From an uncultured euryarchaeote (GTDB lineage: Archaea; Thermoplasmatota; Poseidoniia; Poseidoniales; Poseidoniaceae): a DNA stretch of 7,695 nt. Below the pieces are notes generated by a model, which made no database searches, had not been told where the DNA came from, and was given only the letters and a program-made list of their open reading frames with translations. Position numbers and translations under genes: made by a program. How positions within the stretch are numbered: the first letter of the stretch is position 1; each line of letters starts with the position of its first letter. The stretch is taken from contig CALBJF010000407.1 of the NCBI GenBank assembly GCA_937892665.1, positions 1 through 7,695 of the forward strand. The letters are read 5' to 3'. Shown here piece after piece: positions 1 through 5,821 of this stretch.

Positions 1-279
1 GGCGTATTGCCTGGCGACAAAGTTGTTGTTGGTATGGGCTTGACAGACAGTTCACTCGCAGGAAATGAGATCACAGAAGCGTCTCATAATTTCTCCGTTG
101 AAGATGATTCCAAACCACTTTCAAAAGATTCAGATGAACCGAAGAAGGCAGCAAAACCCCGTCGCCGTCCACGTCGAAAGGCTGAATCCACAAAGGAGAC
201 TGCAGATTGTGGAGCCTGTGGCGCAGTCATTGCGGCTGATGCAAACGAATGCCCGACCTGTGGTGCAAAGTTCGAATGA
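1..279 (+). CDS. 3' end of a gene for a protein with a C-terminal zinc ribbon (partial)
   Basis: The frame is open from the first base of the window, so this is most likely the tail of a longer gene; 92 residues are visible. A TTG at base 7 could act as a start, but nothing before it supports initiation. The visible part begins with a short beta-like piece (PGDKVVVGMG), then a polar, acidic linker, a strongly basic patch (KPRRRPRRK, residues 52-60), and a four-cysteine zinc ribbon at the extreme C-terminus (CGAC at 70-73 and CPTC at 84-87, spacing C-x2-C-x10-C-x2-C). Ribbons of this type are common as C-terminal add-ons in archaeal proteins, where they bind zinc and serve nucleic-acid or protein contacts. 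The basic patch next to it fits nucleic-acid binding, but this is inference. The main domain lies outside the window and I do not recognise the protein. Confidence 0.75.
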   Translation, partial: GVLPGDKVVVGMGLTDSSLAGNEITEASHNFSVEDDSKPLSKDSDEPKKAAKPRRRPRRKAESTKETADCGACGAVIAADANECPTCGAKFE

Positions 280-372
280 ACGATGGAAATTGATTGAGAA
301 TAACGCCTGTCAGCACTCATAGGGTTCGTCATCGCTTTCGCTCGGTCCGATTTCACTTCATTCAGGCAAACT

Positions 373-390
373 GTGAGACATGAATCTCAC
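373..390. repeat. 6-bp perfect inverted repeat upstream of the lipoprotein gene
   Basis: GTGAGA at 373-378 is the exact reverse complement of TCTCAC at 385-390, with a 6-base spacer. It lies in the 170-bp gap between the zinc-ribbon gene and the lipoprotein gene, about 60 bp before the lipoprotein start and upstream of its TATA-like box. It could be an operator or a weak hairpin at the end of the upstream transcript. No T-run follows directly, so I do not call it a terminator. Confidence 0.35.
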
Positions 391-416
391 GTTTGAACAC
401 TTCCCTTTTCGGCGCA

Positions 417-430
417 CTTTTCATATTCTT
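417..430 (+). promoter_or_regulatory. TATA-like promoter element of the lipoprotein gene
   Basis: An AT-rich element (TTTTCATATTCTT) is centred about 27 bp before the ATG at 450. Archaeal TATA boxes sit about 25-27 bp before the transcription start, so transcription would begin at or next to this ATG, giving a leaderless mRNA. A purine run (GGGGGTG, 440-446) also precedes the ATG and resembles a Shine-Dalgarno site at short spacing, so a short-leader message from another promoter cannot be excluded. Confidence 0.4.
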
Positions 431-449
431 GTGCATGCTGGGGGTGTCT

Positions 450-998
450 ATGCAGCAACGAACGCTCGCCGCTTTTGTCGCTTTGACAATGCTGCTTGTT
501 TCGTCATCTGGATGCTTAGGCCTACTCCAAGGGAGGGAGTATATGGAGCACCTTCGAGACGATCCGAAAGAATCAGAATCTTTTACCCCTCTTTCAATTG
601 AGCACACATTCGTAAACGTTCAGCAAGAAACCTGGGACGAAGATTTCCCGATCGACTCTTCAGTAACTGAGATTTCTGTTTATTTTAAAGCCGCTTTCTT
701 CCTTTCTGATTTGACTGATGATTTTGCTCTCGAACCAAGATATGTTGATGTCATAATCAAGGATTCAAATGGAAATGAGATGTGGTCAAAGAGAACGACT
801 ACAACAGAAAGCACCCTTGAAGAAAAGATTGACCCTCAAGAGAATGGTAAATTCTTATCAGGGGATTGGAATGTATTCATTGAAGCAAGTGGAGGCGGTC
901 TAGCAGGAATTGGAGAAGACAGTTTCCTGATGACAATAACCGTTACAAGAACCTGTATTGAGTTTCCACAAGCCGATGGCGAATGTATCACTCTGTGA
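450..998 (+). CDS. Predicted secreted lipoprotein of unknown function
   Basis: The product is 182 residues if translation starts at the ATG at 450. Residues 1-21 form a lipoprotein signal peptide: a short n-region with Arg4, a hydrophobic core (LAAFVALTMLLV) and a lipobox ending SSGC, which makes Cys22 the lipidated first residue of the mature protein. The frame stays open upstream (ATG at 435, TTG at 393), but 450 gives the most normal signal peptide and fits the TATA-like box. The mature part is acidic and rich in alternating hydrophobic residues, with a Gly-rich segment and a strand-like end (FLMTITVTRTC), which suggests an extracellular beta-sandwich facing the outside. Two late cysteines in the last 20 residues could form a disulfide. 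I recognise no family. Its 3' end overlaps the convergent nuclease gene by 11 bp. The call as a lipoprotein is fairly secure; the function is unknown. Confidence 0.8.
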   Translation: MQQRTLAAFVALTMLLVSSSGCLGLLQGREYMEHLRDDPKESESFTPLSIEHTFVNVQQETWDEDFPIDSSVTEISVYFKAAFFLSDLTDDFALEPRYVDVIIKDSNGNEMWSKRTTTTESTLEEKIDPQENGKFLSGDWNVFIEASGGGLAGIGEDSFLMTITVTRTCIEFPQADGECITL

Positions 999-2163
999 AC
1001 AGTGATTGTTCACAAGCATGTCTTCTGCTACAGTTTCTGCACTTTCCTTCACGTTCATGATTTCGTTTAGCACCGCCTTCGACCATGAGTTTCTGTATTT
1101 CCTTGATACTGGAAAACAGTGATTCCTTAGCATGCTGATCCCAAAAGACCTGATGCACGTCTTTTTCACCATACTTCAGAATGCCATATGGAGGAGATTT
1201 CTTTGTGTTTGTCTCAACAAGAGATACGTAAGCCAGAAGTTGTACACGATGGGATTGATGAGGCTTCTTTGGCACACGTCCAGTTTTTTGTTCGACTGGA
1301 ATGAATTCACCATCAATAACGACGATCTGATCAGGTCTTCCTCTCAACCCAGTTTCTTCATCTCGAAGTAGTCCAGTAGATTCATCATCATCTGAATAGA
1401 CTAACTGAGTGCCTTCTTCCAACCCAGCACGGTCTCTATTCTCAATCATTTCATTCTCCGCAAAGAGAGATTTTTGCAATTGCCAAGTTGCAAGAAATGT
1501 CCATACGAAAGCAGTAACAATCAGTATGAAACCTGCTTGACTTCGATTATCAGCAGCTGCTAAGGCAATTGCATGCAGACCTATGACAATGGTAGCCAAC
1601 AAGAGTCCAGCTTCTGTTTTGCCTCCAGAAAGCCAACCTCCAAGGAACCCGATTGGATTCCATGTCGGTTTGAGCCCGGTCGATTCAAAGTTCTTTGATA
1701 ATGATTCAATATCAGAAACAGTCGGTTCCATATTTAGCCAACCTCGCCATGGTAAAACGATCGATAGAATTGCGGCTGCTAGACAAGAAACAGACCACAT
1801 GGATAGAATCTTGGCCATCTCAATCGGAGAATTCATCAAATCATCGATGTAGACAAAAGCAGCAGCATCAATCGCAAAAGCGATAATAATTCCAAACCAC
1901 CATGTCCAGATGAGGAGTTCTCGTCGCAATTTAATGAGGGAAGCTTGGAATTCATTCATACCTTCATGAATTTGTTTGTGCTTCTTGATACCAGTGGTGA
2001 TGGCTTCGCCCATGCCGGCTGCTCCTTCTTTGGCGAGTCGCCATGAAACAGGGCAGTACGTGTAGCGCTCGAGTTCACTCGCGCTCACGGGCAATGGTTT
2101 TCCATCCGAATCGATGTAAAACCCATCTGGGCCTTCACTTCCCCCTGCAAATATGACCCCCAT
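988..2163 (-). CDS. Membrane-embedded Cas4-like PD-(D/E)XK nuclease with an iron-sulfur motif
   Basis: The product has 391 residues. The N-terminal part carries SASELERYTYCP (27-38), typical of the Cas4/Dna2/AddB-like RecB nucleases, with Cys37 as the first Fe-S ligand and His62/His66 as candidate motif-I histidines. The C-terminal part carries GRPD (Asp278), ExK (Glu291, Lys293), QLLAY (Gln308, Tyr312) and the final cysteine trio CRNC..HAC (375, 378, 384). All residues expected for a two-metal nuclease with a 4Fe-4S cluster are therefore present. Between the two halves, four hydrophobic segments (about 84-108, 118-137, 184-203 and 210-227) look like membrane helices. An even number of helices, with Arg80/Arg81 before the first, would put both nuclease halves in the cytosol. 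Cas4 itself is about 200 residues, so the extra length is essentially this insertion. The likely activity is DNA end processing at the membrane, which is inferred. No CRISPR array or cas genes are nearby. The ATG at 2163 gives a natural N-terminus. Confidence 0.85.
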   Translation of the reverse strand: MGVIFAGGSEGPDGFYIDSDGKPLPVSASELERYTYCPVSWRLAKEGAAGMGEAITTGIKKHKQIHEGMNEFQASLIKLRRELLIWTWWFGIIIAFAIDAAAFVYIDDLMNSPIEMAKILSMWSVSCLAAAILSIVLPWRGWLNMEPTVSDIESLSKNFESTGLKPTWNPIGFLGGWLSGGKTEAGLLLATIVIGLHAIALAAADNRSQAGFILIVTAFVWTFLATWQLQKSLFAENEMIENRDRAGLEEGTQLVYSDDDESTGLLRDEETGLRGRPDQIVVIDGEFIPVEQKTGRVPKKPHQSHRVQLLAYVSLVETNTKKSPPYGILKYGEKDVHQVFWDQHAKESLFSSIKEIQKLMVEGGAKRNHEREGKCRNCSRRHACEQSLFTE

Positions 2164-2187
2164 AAATTCATTCTAACACTCATCCAT

Positions 2188-2199
2188 CTTGATATCTTC
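2188..2199 (-). promoter_or_regulatory. Possible TATA-like element for the nuclease gene
   Basis: On the minus strand an AT-rich stretch (AAGATATCAAG) lies about 30 bp before the ATG at 2163. That would give a transcript with a leader of only a few bases. No Shine-Dalgarno-like purine run precedes this start, which fits a very short leader. The match to the archaeal TATA consensus is weak. Confidence 0.3.
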
Positions 2200-2264
2200 C
2201 CATACAATCCCATCTTTTTAGGTGGGGAGATGCGGCGAAGCGGTTAAGAAGAGGCTTTAGGTCG

Positions 2265-2282
2265 GTTGCTTGCTGAGGCAAC
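2265..2282 (+). promoter_or_regulatory. rps2 leader: Shine-Dalgarno-like site in the loop of a small hairpin
   Basis: The sequence TGAGG at 2274-2278 ends 7 bases before the rps2 ATG and fits an archaeal Shine-Dalgarno site. It sits mostly in the loop of a potential hairpin with stems GTTGC (2265-2269) and GCAAC (2278-2282). The rps2 gene therefore seems to be made from a message with a leader, unlike several neighbours with apparently leaderless starts. The purine- and G-rich stretch at 2219-2260 would be part of that leader if transcription starts after the AT-rich stretch near 2201-2220. Use of the hairpin for control is speculative. Confidence 0.4.
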
Positions 2283-2285
2283 AAC

Positions 2286-2894
2286 ATGTCGGAAGAAACA
2301 AGTCTTTTGATTCCACTGGAACTATACGAAGAGACTGGTGTCAACATCGGTACAAAACAGAAGAGTGCGGACATGGGACGCTTCATTGACTCCGTCAATT
2401 CTGACGGACTTTACCTCCTAAATGTGAACGCTACAGATACCCGCATTCGCATCATCGCATCATTCCTGAACCAATATGACGCATCTCGAATCATGGTCGT
2501 CTCCGCACGACAATATGGACAGAGGCCAGCTCGTATGTTTGCAGAAGCAATCGGAGCACTCTCCGCAGTTGGACGTTTCATTCCTGGAAGCCTAACAAAT
2601 CCAGCACTTCGTTCCTACAAAGAGCCAAACGTCTTGTTCGTAACAGATCCAGCATCTGACCAACAATCACTCCGTGAAGCAGTTAACACAGGTCTACCAA
2701 TCGTTGGACTTGTCGATGCAAACAACAAGTTGCGAAACGTTGACGTTGCACTTCCTGCAAACAACAAGAGTCGTCACTCTCTCGCACTGATTTACTGGCT
2801 TCTCTCCAGAGAAGTGCTAAAACTTCGCGGCGAAACCACAGATGAGGCATGGGCAGAAGCAAATGACCTCGAAGAGTGGAAGTCAACGTTCTGA
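2286..2894 (+). CDS. rps2: Small ribosomal subunit protein uS2, archaeal type
   Basis: The 202-residue protein matches archaeal S2 from end to end. It has the N-terminal LLIPLELY / GVNIGTKQKSADM region (7-30), the DGLYLLNV block (40-47), VVSARQYGQRPARMF (71-85), GRFIPGSLTNP (96-106), the VTDPASD block (119-125) and the conserved NNKSRHSLALIYWLLSREVL segment (159-178). The length is normal for archaea, and it lacks the coiled-coil extension seen in bacterial S2. It is a structural protein of the 30S subunit, at the junction of head and body. The start is fixed by the family N-terminus and by a GAGG site 7 bases upstream. Archaeal rps2 is often found beside eno and RNA polymerase subunit genes; here it stands alone between two opposing units, so it has been moved from that context. 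Its last 12 bp overlap the end of the convergent dus gene. Confidence 0.97.
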   Translation: MSEETSLLIPLELYEETGVNIGTKQKSADMGRFIDSVNSDGLYLLNVNATDTRIRIIASFLNQYDASRIMVVSARQYGQRPARMFAEAIGALSAVGRFIPGSLTNPALRSYKEPNVLFVTDPASDQQSLREAVNTGLPIVGLVDANNKLRNVDVALPANNKSRHSLALIYWLLSREVLKLRGETTDEAWAEANDLEEWKSTF

Positions 2895-3926
2895 TTCAGC
2901 CTTCGGCTGCAAGAAGTTCGAAATCGCTTCAGCGGATTCGTCTACATCTGATACATTATGCATCAGCGTTCGAACCGACTTTGCTCCAGGCAAACCCTTT
3001 GAGAATGCAATAGCATGTCGCTGCATGGATTGCTTAGCAAGCCCAGTTGTTTCCCGACAGAGTTCGACATAGCGATTCCAACACCATCTTCTGCTTGCAA
3101 ATGCCTTTGCTGTTTCACCCATAAACTCCCATGTATCTTCATGCAACTGTACCCACGGTAATTCAGATTCATCCATCCAACCTAATCCTACTTTGATTCG
3201 TCCAAAAACATCAGGCCGCCCAATAGCAGCTCTCCCAACCATAAGTCCAGATGCATTTGTCAATTCAAGACACCGTTGAGCACTCTCAGCATCTGTAATG
3301 TCCCCATTGGCTACAACAGGGATGTCAACTGCATTCACTGCGACCTGTATTGTCTCCCAATCTGCAATACCAGAATAGCGTTGTCGCAGTGTACGTCCAT
3401 GGATGCACAATCGCTGAGCGCCAACTTTTTCGAGAGATTGACAAATATCAATAGCATTGTTTGGCCCTTGTCCGGTTCCGAGACGCATTTTGGCTGTTAC
3501 TGGTATGTCGATGGCATCAACAATCTGTTCGACCATCGAAACCAGTTTTTGCGGCTCACCCATTAATGCAGCACCGGCACAAATACTGGTGACTTTTGGA
3601 GCAGGACATCCAAAATTAAGATCGATAACATCCGCACTTTCCTGAAGCATTGATGCTGCAGTTACCATATCATCCATTTCTCCCCCAAATATTTGAGGAA
3701 TAAATGGTGTCTCTCTCGGGTCAGATTCCATCTTTCTCCATGAAGTGGTTGCTTCACGGCTCAAGGCTGTACTATTGGTAAATTCCGTAATGGTGATGTC
3801 CGCACCACATTCTTTGGCTAATAGGCGATAAGGAAGATCTGAGACTCCAGCCATGGGAGCAAGATAGAGAGGTCTTTCTTCACCCGACCAAGGTTCGAAA
3901 ATATCGAATCCAATCGTACTCATCAT
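2883..3926 (-). CDS. dus: tRNA-dihydrouridine synthase (Dus family)
   Basis: This FMN-dependent enzyme reduces a uridine in tRNA to dihydrouridine using NAD(P)H. The 347-residue product shows the Dus TIM-barrel signatures in order: LAPMAGVSDLPYR (22-34) for FMN binding, DLNFGCPAPKV (102-112) with Cys107 as the catalytic acid, AKMRLG (145-150) with Lys146, IHGRT (175-179) with His176, VVANGDI (204-210), and GLMVGRAAIGRP (227-238) for the FMN phosphate. The C-terminal 90 residues would be the helical tRNA-binding domain. Overall it is DusB-like, and the modified position cannot be told from sequence. The usual GGAL segment after the catalytic cysteine reads CAGAAL here. Two adjacent ATG codons (3926 and 3923) can serve as start; the first overlaps the stop of the upstream winged-helix gene as ATGA, so the two are probably co-transcribed and translationally coupled. 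Its 3' end overlaps rps2. Confidence 0.94.
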   Translation of the reverse strand: MMSTIGFDIFEPWSGEERPLYLAPMAGVSDLPYRLLAKECGADITITEFTNSTALSREATTSWRKMESDPRETPFIPQIFGGEMDDMVTAASMLQESADVIDLNFGCPAPKVTSICAGAALMGEPQKLVSMVEQIVDAIDIPVTAKMRLGTGQGPNNAIDICQSLEKVGAQRLCIHGRTLRQRYSGIADWETIQVAVNAVDIPVVANGDITDAESAQRCLELTNASGLMVGRAAIGRPDVFGRIKVGLGWMDESELPWVQLHEDTWEFMGETAKAFASRRWCWNRYVELCRETTGLAKQSMQRHAIAFSKGLPGAKSVRTLMHNVSDVDESAEAISNFLQPKAESER

Positions 3927-5041
3927 TCATCGCCTGTTGTCAACACTTCTTCGATCATGTCACCAACTCGTCGAATTCTTCGAAGAACTCGATCTAATCG
4001 AGCAATGACATTTTGTTTTGCTATGTCTGGTGACTCTCCAATCATTCTGTAGCCCAGAGGCAATCTCCCACCAAGTAAGTTCAGAAGTAGCATCTGATCA
4101 GTTGATGTGATATCATTCATCGCAGTTTCAACAAGTTCAATGGTCAGTTTACTCTTTGCTAAGGGCTTGAGTAATGATGCATGTTGTCCTTCAGGAATCA
4201 AGCGCATGAATCCTCCTTTCTTCAACATCCAGTCTTCTCCACGTCGTTGATGTTGGGCTATCATGGCCGACCAGAGTGCCATAGGGAGTCGATCAGTTCG
4301 AGGAATTCGTTCGATGAGTCCGCATGTTCTGAATCGTTCAAACATTCGTCCCAGACGAGCTTTTTGTCCAGGTATTGCCTCATCAGCATCATCCAATGAA
4401 ATCGGTGTATCAGATTCAAGGAGCATCTTGAACAATCTTTCAGAGATTGAACCTTCCCGTAATTCATCTCCTGGGCGTTCACCTAACATTCCTAAATCGG
4501 CCATCCATTGAGTGAGGACGCTTGCTCCTCCTTCTTCGTTTGGTGGCCGATAATCAACGATTGCGAGTGTTAGAGGGAGTGCCGACTCTTCAGGTAATTC
4601 GTTAGGTAAACGGTTTCCTGTTCTGTTCCAAAATGAATCGATACGATCCATCTTCTGTTCAATCATTAGCCGGTATTGGGCAGAACAAAGTTCCAAGGCT
4701 TGCGTTAACCCTCCCCCTCGAAGCATGTAACGCCTCCAGCCTTTTCCTTCATTTGCGAAGGTAAGCAAACCAGAGTCGATTAATCGAGTGAGATGATGAT
4801 TCAAAGCAGCAGGTGTCATTGCTAATTCATCAGCAAGCATTTGGGCATCCCATGAATCTCCTGGGTTTGGAAGAATATGATCTCGAAGCAGTCGATGTAT
4901 TGGGGATGCTGAACCATAATCGGCAGTAGCTTCACCCTTTCTGCGAACAAAACAAAAAGACTCAACGAACCAACCAACTAATCGGTCAATCGAGCGGTCG
5001 CTCGTCGGCATTGGTATCTCGTCCAACCGTACATTGAGCAT
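3923..5041 (-). CDS. Winged-helix DNA-binding protein, likely regulator, coupled to dus
   Basis: The 372-residue product has a clear ArsR-like winged-helix domain at about residues 48-108: a first helix (IHRLLRDHIL), a helix-turn-helix (MLADELAMTPAALNHHLTRLIDSGLL) and a wing (FANEGKGWRRYML). A second winged-helix-like unit is likely at about 200-250 (ISERLFKMLLESDTPISLDD.. to CGLIERI). The C-terminal 75 residues are helical and end in a basic, Arg-rich helix (RLDRVLRRIRRVG), possibly a third unit or a dimer interface. There are no membrane segments, metal-ligand clusters or enzyme motifs. It probably binds DNA, but could also be an RNA-binding or replication-type winged-helix protein. It overlaps the downstream dus start by 4 bp. 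The 70-bp gap before its start contains two inverted repeats, candidates for its own operator. I do not recognise a named family. The ATG at 5041 is used; an ATG at 5011 is an alternative. Confidence 0.8.
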   Translation of the reverse strand: MLNVRLDEIPMPTSDRSIDRLVGWFVESFCFVRRKGEATADYGSASPIHRLLRDHILPNPGDSWDAQMLADELAMTPAALNHHLTRLIDSGLLTFANEGKGWRRYMLRGGGLTQALELCSAQYRLMIEQKMDRIDSFWNRTGNRLPNELPEESALPLTLAIVDYRPPNEEGGASVLTQWMADLGMLGERPGDELREGSISERLFKMLLESDTPISLDDADEAIPGQKARLGRMFERFRTCGLIERIPRTDRLPMALWSAMIAQHQRRGEDWMLKKGGFMRLIPEGQHASLLKPLAKSKLTIELVETAMNDITSTDQMLLLNLLGGRLPLGYRMIGESPDIAKQNVIARLDRVLRRIRRVGDMIEEVLTTGDE

Positions 5042-5066
5042 AGACCGTCACATTCACCGATGGTCT
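5042..5066. repeat. Inverted repeat directly upstream of the winged-helix gene start
   Basis: AGACC at 5042-5046 is the reverse complement of GGTCT at 5062-5066, and the arms extend with one imperfect pair to GTC/GAT, giving arms of up to 8 bp around a 9-base centre. The repeat begins at the base just before the ATG at 5041, so it covers the region where a leaderless message would start. It may be an operator, or a hairpin that blocks the start codon. Confidence 0.35.
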
Positions 5067-5086
5067 TTGAAGACTGTGCATCAATT

Positions 5087-5100
5087 GCTTTCTAGAAAGC
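5087..5100. promoter_or_regulatory. 14-bp perfect palindrome, candidate operator
   Basis: GCTTTCTAGAAAGC reads the same on both strands over 14 bases. It lies between the stop of the membrane winged-helix gene and the start of the next winged-helix gene, 46-59 bp upstream of that start. A perfect palindrome of this length in a 70-bp gap flanked by two DNA-binding protein genes is a good candidate for a dimeric regulator's binding site. A short RNA hairpin is less likely, as there is no loop without opening the centre. Confidence 0.45.
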
Positions 5101-5111
5101 GGTTATTGAAC

Positions 5112-5774
5112 TCAACGTTGTCGTCCGTCTTCCCATTGATATCGTAATCGTTCAGGGCGTTGGAATGTTTCAGGCTCAATGTGAGGTCCTATCTCGAGAC
5201 GATCTTGTCGAAGAATACCTCTGCGACGCAGCACCTTTACTGCAGAATGAACACTTGCTCGAGAACGCCCGATTCGGCGTGCAAGTTCTGCTTGCGTCCT
5301 TGGCGTCCCCTCTTCGAGAATGTCGTCAACAATTTGTCTTTGAACGGTAGACAAGCCAATTGGAAGGCTTGAAGCAACCATCTCCTGACTTGCAGTCATC
5401 GTTTGTAAGAGTTCAACTTGTGCAGGTCCTCCAGCAAAGTAACAGGTTCTTCCATTGACTGGCATGACTGTAATACTGCTTTCGTTCTGCAAAACATCAA
5501 GATGATGCCGTAGAGTGCCATTTGCAGCACTGAGTTCATGTTGAAGCTCACGATAACACAGACCTGGATGTCGCTCGAGTGTACGTAGAACACGTGTTCT
5601 AAACGGATGTTCGACATGTTGTTGTTTTGAAGCAACCCCACCAAAGGCGAATGCTGAGGCTGCTGATGCAGCCGCTACAACCCCGTGCGCTAATCCTGCA
5701 ACACCGCCAGCAGCACCTGCGATTCCAGCAGCGAGCCATGGCCTCTGCCGAACCCATTGTGCCAGAAGTGCCAT
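5112..5774 (-). CDS. Membrane-anchored protein with two winged-helix domains
   Basis: The 220-residue product begins with a short amphipathic basic segment (LAQWVRQRPW), followed by a long Ala/Gly-rich hydrophobic stretch at residues 13-48, which could be one long membrane helix or a tight pair. Two winged-helix units follow. The first, about 57-115, runs from PFRTRVLRTLERHPGLCYRE through NGTLRHHLDVLQ to a wing ending GRTCYFAG. The second, about 142-195, contains TQAELARRIGRSRASVHSAVKVLRRRGIL, a MarR/MNT-like recognition helix. The C-terminus is basic and polar. Archaea have many such membrane-bound winged-helix regulators, thought to pass a membrane or surface signal to DNA; the signal here is unknown. 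A TATA-like box 26 bp before the ATG at 5774 supports this start and a leaderless message. The gene lies 47 bp after the HxlR gene and 70 bp before the next winged-helix gene, all on the same strand. Confidence 0.83.
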   Translation of the reverse strand: MALLAQWVRQRPWLAAGIAGAAGGVAGLAHGVVAAASAASAFAFGGVASKQQHVEHPFRTRVLRTLERHPGLCYRELQHELSAANGTLRHHLDVLQNESSITVMPVNGRTCYFAGGPAQVELLQTMTASQEMVASSLPIGLSTVQRQIVDDILEEGTPRTQAELARRIGRSRASVHSAVKVLRRRGILRQDRLEIGPHIEPETFQRPERLRYQWEDGRQR

Positions 5775-5795
5775 AGGTTTCGGTTTGCTTTTTGG

Positions 5796-5804
5796 TATCT
5801 TAAA
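5796..5804 (-). promoter_or_regulatory. TATA-like box of the membrane winged-helix gene
   Basis: The minus strand reads TTTAAGATA here, close to the archaeal TATA box, and spans -30 to -22 relative to the ATG at 5774. That spacing puts the transcription start at the start codon, so the mRNA should be leaderless. No Shine-Dalgarno-like site is seen before this ATG. The box lies inside the 47-bp gap after the HxlR gene, so this gene has its own promoter even if read-through also occurs. Confidence 0.55.
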
Positions 5805-5821
5805 CCATCGTCTCTTTGAGT

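Noticed and set aside
84..356. Minus-strand open frame opposite the zinc-ribbon gene
   Set aside because: It is the complement of the basic linker and ribbon. It has no recognisable domain, and the + strand frame has a clear C4 zinc-ribbon motif.
301..360. tRNA-like sequence around GGGTTCGTC in the first gap
   Set aside because: The T-loop-like string has no acceptor, anticodon or D-arm pairing around it.
400..422. Short T-rich runs as a terminator after the first hairpin
   Set aside because: The T-runs are only 3-4 bases long, broken by C and G, and lie where the lipoprotein promoter would be.
393..449. Longer N-terminus of the lipoprotein from the TTG at 393 or ATG at 435
   Set aside because: It would place an extra hydrophobic segment before a complete signal peptide, and the TATA-like box would then lie inside the gene. 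The ATG at 450 fits both the signal peptide and the promoter.
988..2163. A genuine CRISPR-associated cas4 gene
   Set aside because: There are no repeat-spacer arrays and no cas1, cas2 or effector genes in the window, and the membrane insertion is not a Cas4 feature. Cas4-like nuclease is the safer call.
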